A stretch of DNA of 37,079 nt, from the IMG/VR virus record IMGVR_UViG_3300036900_000115, positions 1 to 37,079 of that record; one strand, given 5' to 3'. This document shows positions 15,764 to 23,222 of the stretch, piece by piece. The notes under the pieces are model-generated. The model searched no databases. It worked only from the letters and a program-made list of their open reading frames with translations, and was not told the origin of the DNA. Every line of letters begins with the position of its first letter. The first letter of the stretch is position 1. Origin of the DNA: a virus. The translations under genes and the position numbers were made by a program.

Positions 15764-17152
15764 TCATGGCACCACCGGCTGGTACCAGACCGCCCACAGA
15801 TCGGCGTCGGCCCCCGGCGCCACCGCGAGGTGCAGCTGGTTGCCGGTGGCGGTGAAATCGATGCCCGGCTCCTGCGGCGTGCCGTCGAGGGTGACGAGGA
15901 GCTCCTCGGATTTTCCCACCACGGCATCGACGATCGCCGTCGCGGCGTTGACGTACTGCAGCAGAAAATTCTGGTTGCTGCCGTCAGGATGCAGCGGCTT
16001 GATCTTCCACGCCGTGATCGAGGCGGCCGGCACCTCGGGCGGCATCAGCAGATCCCACTGCACGGTGGATCCGGCCGGCAGCGGCGCACTGATGTGCAGC
16101 GTGTTGGTGCCGGCGTTGACCGAGTAGTCGAGGCCGAGCACCAGGCGCACGCCGTTGACGTGCACGTCGCTTGGGTTGCTCCCGACCGCCGGCGACTGGC
16201 CGCTGAGATCGGGACCGGAAAAATCCTGCTGGCCGGCCGTTGCCGCGTAGGCGTACTGCGCCAGCGCCGCGGGGGCGAGGAGGCCGACCGCCTGCTTCCA
16301 CTGCGCGCCGTCCCACACCATGATCTGCCCGGCCGTGGTGTCGTAGTAGATCGAGCCGGGCGGGATCGGCGTCGGGGCGACCTGTCCGGTGTTAGGATTT
16401 TGTTCTCCCGGCAGTGGTCCGGCTGGCCAGGGGCCGAGAAAGAATTGCCCGGCGGCCCCGACCAGGTTGTAGGCCTGCAGCGCCCACCATTTCGAGGACC
16501 ACAGTCCGGCGACGCCGCCCTCGACCGGCTGGTAGTAGAGGCCGGCCCCGATCGGTGAATTGGCGATGTAGGCGGGAGCTGCGGCCGGATCGACCACCGG
16601 TCCGGCGAGGTACTCGGCCCAGGCCACCGCCTCGTCGCGCGCCTTGGCGGCGTTGTCGGCCTGGGCGTGGGAATAGTTCGCCCAGTTCTCGGCTTCGGTC
16701 GAAAACATATCGGCGATGTCGGCGGCCTTGGCGTTGACGTCGGACTTGGTCTCGATGAGGTGACGCAGCGCCGCCATGCCGTTGACGAGCCGGGTGGCGA
16801 TCGTCACCGCGCGCTCGGCATCCTCCGCGTAGAGTGCGGTCTTGCGCTCGGCCTCGGTGGCGTTGGCCGCGGCGCCGGCAACACTGAGCGCAAACGGCGC
16901 CAGCTCGGATGTCAGGTTGGTCTTGATGTCGGCGAGCAAGCCGTCGACCAGGTGATGCTCGGTGATGGTTTTGTTTTTTAATTTGCCGTCATCGCGGCGG
17001 AGTTCGGCGAGCGCGTGCTGCGTGGTGTTGATCGCCTCGATCAGCTCGTGAAACTGCGCGTCAAGGCGATCACCCGGCGGCGGCTCTTTCGGCCGCAGCT
17101 GGCTGTGATCGGCAAACGAGAAGATGCGCGACGGGCGCTTGACCGTAACCAT
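15764..17152 (-). CDS. tail stalk / long fibre protein (462 aa), first gene of the late run
   Basis: The N-terminal 75 residues (MVTVKRPSRIFSFADHSQLR) include a helical part. A long alanine-rich coiled coil follows from about 80 to 190 (AERKTALYAEDAERAVTIAT and onward). The C-terminal half is beta-rich with Trp/Tyr strands (GSIYYDTTAGQIMVWDGAQW, LLVTLDGTPQEPGIDFTATG). A coiled stalk with beta tip is the usual shape of tail fibres that attach to the tail base. It is the promoter-proximal gene of the series in this window, with a 117-bp gap to the repressor gene. Confidence 0.75.
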   Translation of the reverse strand: MVTVKRPSRIFSFADHSQLRPKEPPPGDRLDAQFHELIEAINTTQHALAELRRDDGKLKNKTITEHHLVDGLLADIKTNLTSELAPFALSVAGAAANATEAERKTALYAEDAERAVTIATRLVNGMAALRHLIETKSDVNAKAADIADMFSTEAENWANYSHAQADNAAKARDEAVAWAEYLAGPVVDPAAAPAYIANSPIGAGLYYQPVEGGVAGLWSSKWWALQAYNLVGAAGQFFLGPWPAGPLPGEQNPNTGQVAPTPIPPGSIYYDTTAGQIMVWDGAQWKQAVGLLAPAALAQYAYAATAGQQDFSGPDLSGQSPAVGSNPSDVHVNGVRLVLGLDYSVNAGTNTLHISAPLPAGSTVQWDLLMPPEVPAASITAWKIKPLHPDGSNQNFLLQYVNAATAIVDAVVGKSEELLVTLDGTPQEPGIDFTATGNQLHLAVAPGADADLWAVWYQPVVP

Positions 17153-17269
17153 GTCTGGTTTTCGGTGTCTCGTTTCCGTCGTTGACGCCCGAGACCTGCG
17201 TTGCGCTGCCGTCGCGTTGCGAGCAGGTTTTTTCTATACACCGGAAGTCCGCTGACGGAAAGAGTTCGG

Positions 17270-17542
17270 TCAGTCGCCGGTTTTCTTCTTCCGCCCGCCG
17301 GGCAGCGTCCTCGGTTTGGCCCCGTGCGGTTTGGCGAGGAGTTCGCCGGCGGCCACGCCGAGCACTTTGGCCAGCCGGTCGAGGATAGCGATGGTCGGGT
17401 TCTCCTCGCCGCGCTCCAGACGCCCGACGTAGGAGCGGTCGACGTTGGCGTTGAGCGCAAGCGCCTCCTGCGACAGCCCGCGCTCGGTGCGGATCCGGCG
17501 CAAATTCCAGGCCACCCGCTGCTGGCTGGTTTTGCTCGACAT
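17270..17542 (-). CDS. XRE-family HTH repressor (90 aa)
   Basis: The protein reads MSSKTSQQRVAWNLRRIRTE then RGLSQEALALNANVDRSYVG and RLERGEENPTIAILDRLAKV: a complete five-helix lambda-repressor-type DNA-binding domain (about residues 8-68) with a basic tail and no dimerisation or LexA-like protease domain. The ATG at 17542 follows AAGG and GAGG sequences. It is divergent from the WYL-type HTH gene across a 173-bp region that contains a palindrome. It may be a phage repressor or Cro-like control protein. Confidence 0.85.
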   Translation of the reverse strand: MSSKTSQQRVAWNLRRIRTERGLSQEALALNANVDRSYVGRLERGEENPTIAILDRLAKVLGVAAGELLAKPHGAKPRTLPGGRKKKTGD

Positions 17543-17575
17543 CGGCCAACCTTGGCCTCTTCGGCGCCTGAGTCT

Positions 17576-17595
17576 CCACGGACTATAATCCGTGG
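17576..17595. promoter_or_regulatory. palindrome around a TATAAT box in the divergent control region
   Basis: CCACGGA and TCCGTGG form perfect 7-bp arms separated by CTATAA, so TATAAT (17584-17589) overlaps the centre. A weak -35 (TTCGGC) lies 18 bp upstream on the plus strand, so rightward transcription toward 17716 could be blocked by a protein bound here. A second, smaller inverted repeat, ACACAC-C-GTGTGT (17654-17666), lies in the same 173-bp gap. The natural candidate binder is the adjacent XRE protein; this is inferred. Confidence 0.55.
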
Positions 17596-17715
17596 GAATA
17601 AGACCAAGGTCCAACGGGACAATTCGCCGCTGACTGGTGTTAATAGAAAAGATACACACCGTGTGTGTCGCCAACCGAGCAAAAAGGACCATCACACCGA
17701 AACGAGAGTTTTGTC

Positions 17716-18000
17716 ATGGGCAGCGACTGGTTCCGGCAGCGTCGGATGTGCTTCATCAACGACGCGATCATTATTTATGGCTACATCAACCGCATCCACC
17801 TGATGCGCAAGTTCCGGTTGTCCAAGCAGGCGGCGGCGCGCGATCTCTCCGCCTTCGCCAAAAGCAACCCCCAGCTGGTGCGTTACGACGGGCACTTCAA
17901 ATGCTACGTCAACGCCGAGATCACGGCCGAGACCGTCAACCATTTCATCGCCACCCACAAAACAATGCCGAAGCTGCCGGCGGCGTGGTTCAGCGGATGA
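17716..18000 (+). CDS. WYL-type winged HTH protein lacking the WYL domain (94 aa)
   Basis: MGSDWFRQRRMCFINDAIII leads to YGYINRIHLMRKFRLSKQAA and ARDLSAFAKSNPQLVRYDGH. This reproduces the N-terminal HTH of WYL/DeoR-like regulators, where an R-LMe-F-S-A-DL-Y pattern ends in a LVRYD-KY wing. The WYL effector domain that normally follows is missing; the gene ends 30 residues later. It starts the rightward cluster and is divergent from the XRE gene. A stand-alone DNA-binding regulator is the best reading. Confidence 0.7.
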   Translation: MGSDWFRQRRMCFINDAIIIYGYINRIHLMRKFRLSKQAAARDLSAFAKSNPQLVRYDGHFKCYVNAEITAETVNHFIATHKTMPKLPAAWFSG

Positions 18001-18012
18001 GGTGCCGGTGAA

Positions 18013-18153
18013 ATGATCCTGCCCTCACACGCCTTCATGGCCATGATCGTCGTTGGTGTCGCCTGCGGCTCGGCGATGGCGGCCGGCGTCAACGTCGATG
18101 TGGCATTCGGTGTGCTGGTGGCGTGCTGCGGACTGGCGAGCTTCATGAGGTGA
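18013..18153 (+). CDS. 46-aa membrane protein
   Basis: ATG at 18013 reads MILPSHAFMAMIVVGVACGS and then AMAAGVNVDVAFGVLVACCG before the end LASFMR, giving two hydrophobic segments. The stop is 4 bases before the next start. GAGGTG lies about 10 bases upstream of its ATG. It is embedded in a tightly packed rightward series, which supports it as a gene, though its function is unknown. Confidence 0.6.
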   Translation: MILPSHAFMAMIVVGVACGSAMAAGVNVDVAFGVLVACCGLASFMR

Positions 18154-18157
18154 ACCT

Positions 18158-18364
18158 ATGACCATCGGACCAGGCAAGTACGACGACCTCTGCACGATCG
18201 TGCGCGAGAAGGCGAAGGCGAAGGGCGCCCTGGTGATCGTCATCGCCGGCGATCGCGGTGGCGGGTTCTCCTGCCAGTTCGACGACATGGCGATGATGGA
18301 GATGGTGCCCGACGTGCTCGAGGCCGTCGCGCAGCAGATCCGTAAGGACGGGGTGTGGGCATGA
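18158..18364 (+). CDS. hypothetical protein (68 aa)
   Basis: The product starts MTIGPGKYDDLCTIVREKAK and is a small alpha/beta protein (GALVIVIAGDRGGGFSCQFD then a helical C terminus). GAGGTG lies 5 bases before the ATG. Its last codons overlap the next gene by ATGA. The pattern is shared by small phage proteins of unknown role in rhizobial-type genomes, but I cannot name it. Confidence 0.7.
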   Translation: MTIGPGKYDDLCTIVREKAKAKGALVIVIAGDRGGGFSCQFDDMAMMEMVPDVLEAVAQQIRKDGVWA

Positions 18365-18639
18365 GCAAAAAACCAGAGCGGCTCGGCGATGCGCCGATCG
18401 AGCAGCAGTACGTCGACACGATAAACGCCGTGGCGCGGGCCATCGATGAGACGTTCAACGGTGAGCTCAAAGGTGACGCACGCAAGACCGGGTTTGTGCT
18501 GATGGTGTTTCCGTTCGGCGACAAGAGTGGGCGCTGCAACTATCTCAGCAACGGGGCCAATCGAGACGACGTGGTGGTGCTGATGAAGGAGATGATCGCG
18601 CGCTTTGAGGGCCAGCCGGAAATGAAAGGGCGCGCGTGA
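18361..18639 (+). CDS. hypothetical protein (92 aa)
   Basis: From the ATG at 18361 (MSKKPERLGDAPIEQQYVDT) the protein has a long helix followed by a strand pattern GFVLMVFPFGDKSGRCNYLS and another helix (DDVVVLMKEMIARFEGQPEM). The beta strand and Gly-Arg-Cys-Asn-Tyr turn resemble small conserved proteins found in many proteobacterial phages. It overlaps the previous gene by ATGA and the next by TGATG. Function unknown. Confidence 0.72.
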   Translation: MSKKPERLGDAPIEQQYVDTINAVARAIDETFNGELKGDARKTGFVLMVFPFGDKSGRCNYLSNGANRDDVVVLMKEMIARFEGQPEMKGRA

Positions 18640-18935
18640 TGGACAGGCCTGATCACCTCGGCATCGAGTACAAATCCAAACGCTGGCAGCCGCTGTGGTC
18701 GATCGGCTCGCTCGAATACGATGATTGCGGGCACTGGCTCGACATCAAAATCAACGGCGTGTCGGTCGGCTCGCTCGAGCCGCGGCCGTTCTACTGCGAT
18801 CGCGGACATTGGATGTTCCGCTGCGATCTGCCCGACGTTGATGGCCGGGATGGCTTCCCGCGCTACTACATGGATCTCGAGCGCGCCAAGGACGAGATCG
18901 AAGCCTGGCTGGGCTGGCGCCTGTGGCGGAAATGA
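18639..18935 (+). CDS. hypothetical protein (98 aa), aromatic-rich
   Basis: The protein starts MDRPDHLGIEYKSKRWQPLW and is rich in Trp, Tyr, Asp and Cys (GSLEPRPFYCDRGHWMFRCD). It has an acidic helical end (MDLERAKDEIEAWLGWRLWR). It is coupled to both neighbours. No metal site is clear, since the cysteines and histidines are not in a standard spacing. Unknown function. Confidence 0.72.
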   Translation: MDRPDHLGIEYKSKRWQPLWSIGSLEYDDCGHWLDIKINGVSVGSLEPRPFYCDRGHWMFRCDLPDVDGRDGFPRYYMDLERAKDEIEAWLGWRLWRK

Positions 18936-19201
18936 TGATGGACATCGTCGAGCAGCTGATCGCGTACCGTGATCGTCAAGGCCGATCGGCCGCCGGGCGC
19001 GAGCTGCTGGACGAGGCTGTTGGTGAAATTGGTTTCCTGCGGCGAGAGATCGAACGCCTGGTGTTGCGATTGCGCATCGAGCGCGATGCTGTGCTGTCGG
19101 ATGAGGTTGGGAAGTTGCTCGCGCCGGATGCAATCGTCCCGGTCGACATCAAGACGACCGCGATGCTGGTGCAGGAGATCCAGCGGCTGCGCGGTCGGTG
19201 A
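18932..19201 (+). CDS. coiled-coil small protein (89 aa), last gene of the cluster
   Basis: Starting at the ATG at 18932 in an ATGA overlap, the product is almost wholly helical (MDIVEQLIAYRDRQGRSAAG, later FLRREIERLVLRLRIERDAV and AMLVQEIQRLRGR). Heptad leucines suggest a coiled coil. It is the last gene of the rightward cluster starting at 17716. A 403-bp stretch without a convincing gene follows. Function unknown. Confidence 0.68.
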   Translation: MMMDIVEQLIAYRDRQGRSAAGRELLDEAVGEIGFLRREIERLVLRLRIERDAVLSDEVGKLLAPDAIVPVDIKTTAMLVQEIQRLRGR

Positions 19202-19604
19202 CGCTCTACCACCGATCTGGAGGGTTGCTGATTGCGTGGATCGGATTGGGGTAGCGGTGTGCGGTTCTGGTCGCGATTAACGCATGGGCGTTCAATTCTG
19301 AGTCGGTGTGGGGCATCGTACGCGCGACCGAAAGTTCAGAGATAAAAATTTTGGGGGAGAGCATTGCGCCCATGCCCGCTGCCTTCGTCGGGGGGTGGCA
19401 GGGGGCGGATTGCGATTTGTCGCTGCGGCAGTAGGCGAAGTCGCACGTGGGCCGCTGGCCCTGCGACAGTCTCACGAACGTAAGCATGTCACAAGAACGC
19501 ACCGGCAGTGCCGAGTTTGTGGTGGTGCGGAGTACCCAGGGGATGGGTCGCACTGCCGATGCGCACGCAATCACTGCAGCTCAGCGCGCGCCTGGTCAAC
19601 GCAA
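19202..19604. other. 403-bp stretch without a supported gene, between convergent clusters
   Basis: Frames on both strands are open for long distances but have shadow-like composition. A short rightward frame after a TAG at about 19252 (reading VLVAINAWAFNSESVWGIVR, ending DCDLSLRQ near 19434) looks protein-like but has no ATG or ribosome site at its head. No hairpin with a T-tract is obvious, so I see no clear terminator. It may hold the remains of a gene. Confidence 0.4.
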
Positions 19605-19838
19605 TCACTGTTGGATAGCCGCGATCTCAGCGTCCAACTCCTCGATCGACAGCTCCATCGCCGGGCGCTTCGCATCAGGATCACCGTAGTCGCCAAGGAT
19701 CTGCATCAGCGATCGGCCGGCGATCGCTCGCGCGGTCGGGCTCGCCTTTGGATCGCGCAGGACGACCAATAAGGCGTCACGTACCTCGTCTCTCAGGGAG
19801 GTTTGTTTCTTTCGTTGACTTGGTTTGCCACCTTTCAT
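19605..19838 (-). CDS. 77-aa helical protein, possible small terminase-like or DNA-binding protein
   Basis: MKGGKPSQRKKQTSLRDEVR has a basic head, followed by helices (DALLVVLRDPKASPTARAIA, GRSLMQILGDYGDPDAKRPA) and a closing SIEELDAEIAAIQQ. The order of a basic head, short alanine-rich helices and an ELDAEI tail is seen in small terminase-like and other unnamed phage proteins. TerL is far away (4472), so a packaging role is only a suggestion. It overlaps the preceding gene by 62 bases. AGGTGA lies 4-6 bases before the ATG. Confidence 0.6.
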   Translation of the reverse strand: MKGGKPSQRKKQTSLRDEVRDALLVVLRDPKASPTARAIAGRSLMQILGDYGDPDAKRPAMELSIEELDAEIAAIQQ

Positions 19839-20049
19839 GCTTCACCTGCTTGGCTTTCTGTAGTTTGCGTCTCCAGATTACTAGAGCTCCTCCATGCCTC
19901 ACACACCTCGTCCACCCTCTGATTGCTGGAGCCTTACACTGTGTCCCATCCCTCTTGATGGTAATGCACTGCCTACAATGCTTTAGGCCAGCAGTCTGTG
20001 CCCTAGAGGCTCTCCATGCTGCGTTTCCAGATCCACCACTCTTGCCCAT
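19777..20049 (-). CDS. Cys/His small protein with an HGG motif (90 aa)
   Basis: The protein contains CRQCITIKRDGTQCKAPAIR followed by GWTRCVRHGG, a pattern in which CxxC, Cys and Cys-His surround a KAPA-G turn. Small phage proteins with C-A-T-GKPC-APA-RC-HGG are common near terminase or DNA-packaging genes and may bind metal. The C-terminal third is basic (WRRKLQKAKQVKHERWQTKS). It overlaps the next gene. It begins 6 bases from the first TGCGCCAGT repeat of the cluster at 20055. Confidence 0.68.
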   Translation of the reverse strand: MGKSGGSGNAAWRASRAQTAGLKHCRQCITIKRDGTQCKAPAIRGWTRCVRHGGALVIWRRKLQKAKQVKHERWQTKSTKETNLPERRGT

Positions 20050-20054
20050 TTTTT

Positions 20055-20203
20055 TGCGCCAGTAGTTTTCCTGTTTGCTTGCTGTCGGCAGATCTGCGCC
20101 AGTGCCAGTGATCTCTCCTAAGAGGGAGAGAGATCACTGGCGCAACCACTATCGCAGATAGACGGTGCGCCAGTGTGCGCCAGTAATTTTAGCTACTGGC
20201 GCA
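20055..20203. repeat. cluster of six TGCGCCAGT repeats with two hairpins: origin, pac or operator candidate
   Basis: TGCGCCAGT occurs at 20055, 20095, 20166 and 20176, and its complement ACTGGCGCA at 20136 and 20195, with a partial copy at 20104. Two perfect inverted repeats are built from them: 13-bp arms CCAGTGATCTCTC (20105-20117 with 20128-20140) and 11-bp arms GTGCGCCAGTA (20175-20185 with 20194-20204). The second spans the helicase stop codon. Repeated sites in both orientations next to a RepA-like helicase gene resemble an iteron origin. A packaging (pac) site or a repressor-binding region are alternatives. Confidence 0.6.
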
Positions 20204-21508
20204 CCCACCTGGATACTCCGGTTCCGTCCAGTTGCCGGGCACGACGAACTCGCGCTCCTTGCGGTGCTCGTCCATGCGCGTCACCGTCGTCAGCACGCCC
20301 TCGGCAAACCAGCTCTTGAGGATCTTGTTGATGCGCCTGCGGCCGGCGGTTCCCGGTCCCGCATCGATGTCGAGCAGGCCGGCGATGCGCAGCCCGATCC
20401 AGTCGGGTGATTTGGCATCCTTGCGGCAGTCATCACGCGCCACCAGATCGCGCACCAGCCTGATGGTGTCGACGGAAACGCCGTCGAACACCTTTGGATA
20501 ATCCCACCGGGTGACCACCTGCACGTTGTCGCCCTGCCCGGCCGGGGCGTTGGGCAGCTCGCAGCCGATGAGGCGCACCCAGGTTGCCGCCTCGGCCGGC
20601 GCCAGGTTCACCTTGTCGCGGTTGACGCGCAGGTAGTAGCGCCGCTCGTCGGCCTCGACCTCGGCGGCATCGCCCTCGGCCTTGGTCATGCGGTTGATGA
20701 TGCGCACCGAGCGCGCCACGTTGGTGACGGCGCCACCGCCGCGGCTGTCGTCGACCGAGATCTCGCCCATGGCCCCGCCCTGCGATTTGCGCGTGTGGTG
20801 CGAGAGCTCGATGCAGCAGTTGTGCCGCTCGACCAGGCCACCGAAGGTGGCGGCGATCATCTCCTCCATCAGTTCGTTCCTCGCCTCGGGGATGCGGTGG
20901 AACGGCAGCAATGGATCGATGATGGCGCAGTCGATGCGCTCGCGCCCGATGAAGGCGTCGATGTGGTCGATCATTGGCTGGTTGATCTTCACCTGCTGCG
21001 CGCGGTCGAGGCTGGCGATGCGCTGCGTGGTCTTGAGCTTGCTGCCAAGGAACAGCCAGCCCTCGAGCCCGGCCGGATCGATCTTGTAGTGCAGGCAGAG
21101 CGCGGCAATGCGCCGCTCGATCTCGTCCTCGGGATCCTCGCCGTTCCAGTACAGGACGCGCAACTGCTGCTGCGGCGCGGGCCCGAGCAGGCCGCGCCCG
21201 AGCGCCATCTCGATCGCATTGCACAACACCAGCGCCGTCTTGCCGTAGCCGCCTGGGGCGACTGTCATCACCAGGAACCGGCGGATGTAGTGCCTGGCGT
21301 GCAGCCACTGGCGCAAGGGGATGAGCGGGAACGGCCTTGATCTGTAGTCAACCAGCGCCGGCAGCGGCGCCTCCTCGTGCCCGGCATGGCCGTTCGCCTT
21401 GGCCTTGCGCGCGCGCTTGCGCTCGGCCTCCTTCCAGCGCGGATCATCGGAAGTGATGATGTCGACCCCTTTGGGTAGTGGAAATGGCACGTCGGGCTCG
21501 TCCACCAT
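20189..21508 (-). CDS. RepA-like replicative helicase, AAA_25 type (439 aa)
   Basis: This is a RecA-fold ATPase of the RepA/AAA_25 group, expected to unwind DNA as a hexamer at the phage origin. Walker A APGGYGKTA lies at residues 84-92, an acidic YWNGEDPEDE strand follows the next helix, and Walker B IDCAIID ends near residue 198. ELSHHTRK is the usual Walker-B-following strand with catalytic histidines. The C-terminal part (from about 330) holds a winged-helix-like region (SPDWIGLRIAGLLDIDAGPG). I chose ATG 21508; a GTG at 21514 is also in frame. It follows the primase gene by 2 bases, so the two form a primase-helicase pair. Confidence 0.85.
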   Translation of the reverse strand: MVDEPDVPFPLPKGVDIITSDDPRWKEAERKRARKAKANGHAGHEEAPLPALVDYRSRPFPLIPLRQWLHARHYIRRFLVMTVAPGGYGKTALVLCNAIEMALGRGLLGPAPQQQLRVLYWNGEDPEDEIERRIAALCLHYKIDPAGLEGWLFLGSKLKTTQRIASLDRAQQVKINQPMIDHIDAFIGRERIDCAIIDPLLPFHRIPEARNELMEEMIAATFGGLVERHNCCIELSHHTRKSQGGAMGEISVDDSRGGGAVTNVARSVRIINRMTKAEGDAAEVEADERRYYLRVNRDKVNLAPAEAATWVRLIGCELPNAPAGQGDNVQVVTRWDYPKVFDGVSVDTIRLVRDLVARDDCRKDAKSPDWIGLRIAGLLDIDAGPGTAGRRRINKILKSWFAEGVLTTVTRMDEHRKEREFVVPGNWTEPEYPGGCASS

Positions 21509-21510
21509 GG

Positions 21511-22407
21511 TCACACCACCTTGAGGTTATCGGCAAAATCACTGCCGGCCGCGCCCGGCATGATGATCGTTGCTCGCTGATGCGAGGTCGCATTCCAGCG
21601 CGTGGCGCACACGATCGCGCACTGCAACCCGATGCTTGAGTTGTCGTTGTCGGCGCAGATCACCAGGTGACCGACACCGAAGAGGACGGGCAAGCGCTCG
21701 ATGGCGCCGGCAGACCCAAGTGCCCACACCGGACGATGCCCGGCCTGGTGCAATGCTAGTCCCGTCTCGAGACCCTCGCAAACGTAGAGCTTCGGACAAA
21801 ACGACAGGCAGTCCCAGAACGTGTCGTGCCGCGAGGTGATCATCATCGCCGCGTGGCCGACCGGGCCAAGCATCATGCCCTCGGTTTTTTTGTTTTGATC
21901 CAGATCAAGAAACAGCCGCTGCACGGCCTGCGGCTTGAACGTCTCGACGTTTCGCATCAGTGCCACCAAGGCAGGCGCGCGCAGCTGTGCGTTGGGACAA
22001 CGCGGATGGAAGCCGATGACGTCGTTTGCCTTTGGCGGCAGCACCAGCCCTCTGCCGCGGAGGTAGACCTCCACCGACGTTCCGGCCGCATCCGCCGAGC
22101 CTTCCCAGATCTTCATCGCCAGCTTGCGGTGGCGATCGGGATCAGTGCGTGGCGTCTCGACCAGGCGGCGCTGCTCATGCGGATCGTAGACTGGGTCAAT
22201 GTCGCTGCTGTTCCACAGTCCACGCCTGCGCAGCGCATCGATGATGTCGAGCGGCTCGCAGCCGGCAAAGCAGCGCACCTGGACGCTCTCGCGACCGTCG
22301 AAGACGATCATTGATGGGTCGGCATCGTCATGCGCTGGGCAACGGCATTTCCACTGGTTGCCGGATCGATGGCCACCAAGCGCGCGGGCGATCTGGGCGG
22401 CGTTCAT
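21511..22407 (-). CDS. DNA primase with zinc-binding and toprim domains (298 aa)
   Basis: This enzyme is predicted to make RNA primers for phage replication. The N-terminal zinc domain has CRCPAHDDADPS (Cys21, Cys23, His26) and CFAGC (Cys46, Cys50). A toprim core of the Toprim_3 type follows: LYVCEGLETGLAL with Glu211, ALGSAGAIERLP, and LVICADNDNSS with Asp253 and Asp255. The start at 22407 (MNAAQIARALGG) overlaps the preceding gene by ATGA. A longer frame to 22800 covers another gene and is not used. Helicase follows immediately, as in many phage replication modules. Confidence 0.87.
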   Translation of the reverse strand: MNAAQIARALGGHRSGNQWKCRCPAHDDADPSMIVFDGRESVQVRCFAGCEPLDIIDALRRRGLWNSSDIDPVYDPHEQRRLVETPRTDPDRHRKLAMKIWEGSADAAGTSVEVYLRGRGLVLPPKANDVIGFHPRCPNAQLRAPALVALMRNVETFKPQAVQRLFLDLDQNKKTEGMMLGPVGHAAMMITSRHDTFWDCLSFCPKLYVCEGLETGLALHQAGHRPVWALGSAGAIERLPVLFGVGHLVICADNDNSSIGLQCAIVCATRWNATSHQRATIIMPGAAGSDFADNLKVV

Positions 22408-23222
22408 ACCCCACACATCCCTTCGCATTCGTTGTTGAAGAGGTTGAGCTGCCCGCGATCCTCGGCCGTCGAGAGATCGACCTGGTCGAGCGGCTTGAGT
22501 GAGCGATGCAGGAACAATTCGCTGCGTGTTGAGCCAAATCCCTTGCGAATGAGCTGGTCGACCTTCACCGCATCGGCCCACTCCTTGTTGTCTTTCCTGA
22601 TGTCGCGCCACTGCTCGTTGGAGTGATACGGACAGCCGATGCATGAGCTCTTCGGTGGCGTCGGATAGCCCTTGCGCTGCATCCACAGCAGGCAATCGCT
22701 GCGACTGAGGCGCTTCTCGATCAGCGGCCAGCGCCGATTGATCCACGGCAACTGTGCCGGCTTGACGCGGTAGATCTCGTCGGTGGAGATCCCCATCCAC
22801 AGCTGCACCAGATGCTCACGCGGATGCCGCTGCCGCGGCTTGATGCCGAGCTTTTCCTTCAGGTGTTTCTCGATCGGCTCGATCTTGTAGTGCCCGGTGC
22901 ATTGGCGCCGCAGCGGCGCGGCAATGCCGTCCTTGCCGGCGACAAAGAATGGTGCAGTCGCCGCCCGGCCCTGTCCCCTGATGCTCTCGCCCTTGGCGAG
23001 TTTGTCGATGTCGGTGCGGATGTTGCCCTGGCTCACGATCTCCACGGGATACGGCAACACATTCGCCGACATCAGCCAGCGCAGATGCTCGTAGACCTTT
23101 GCCGGCTCCCAGCCGGTGTCGGCAAAGATCGCGCAGTCAGGCATCGGCGTGAGCTCGCCGTGCGCCGCCATCAGCGCCATGGTGGTGCTCTGCACGCCGG
23201 CACCGAGCGAGATGATATGCAT
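22404..23222 (-). CDS. PP-loop ATPase, PAPS-reductase-like (272 aa), in the replication module
   Basis: The protein begins MHIISLGAGVQSTTMALMAA. SLGAGVQST is the PP-loop that binds ATP pyrophosphate, followed by CAIFADTGWEPAKVYEHLRW, a signature of the phage PAPS-reductase/adenine-nucleotide alpha-hydrolase superfamily. The CIGCPYHSNEQWRDIRK segment near the C terminus has a CxxC pair. Members of this superfamily activate substrates by adenylation; the phage branch has no settled role. It sits between the primase and small genes, coupled by overlaps. A second PP-loop enzyme of this phage is at 31276. Confidence 0.85.
   Translation of the reverse strand: MHIISLGAGVQSTTMALMAAHGELTPMPDCAIFADTGWEPAKVYEHLRWLMSANVLPYPVEIVSQGNIRTDIDKLAKGESIRGQGRAATAPFFVAGKDGIAAPLRRQCTGHYKIEPIEKHLKEKLGIKPRQRHPREHLVQLWMGISTDEIYRVKPAQLPWINRRWPLIEKRLSRSDCLLWMQRKGYPTPPKSSCIGCPYHSNEQWRDIRKDNKEWADAVKVDQLIRKGFGSTRSELFLHRSLKPLDQVDLSTAEDRGQLNLFNNECEGMCGV

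Noticed and set aside
19308-19772. 154-aa plus-strand frame overlapping the 77-aa gene
   Set aside because: Arg/His/Ser-rich shadow composition and conflict with the better-supported minus-strand gene.
22407-22800. N-terminal extension of the primase to 22800
   Set aside because: It overlaps the PP-loop gene and has non-coding composition; the ATG at 22407 gives the normal zinc-domain start.
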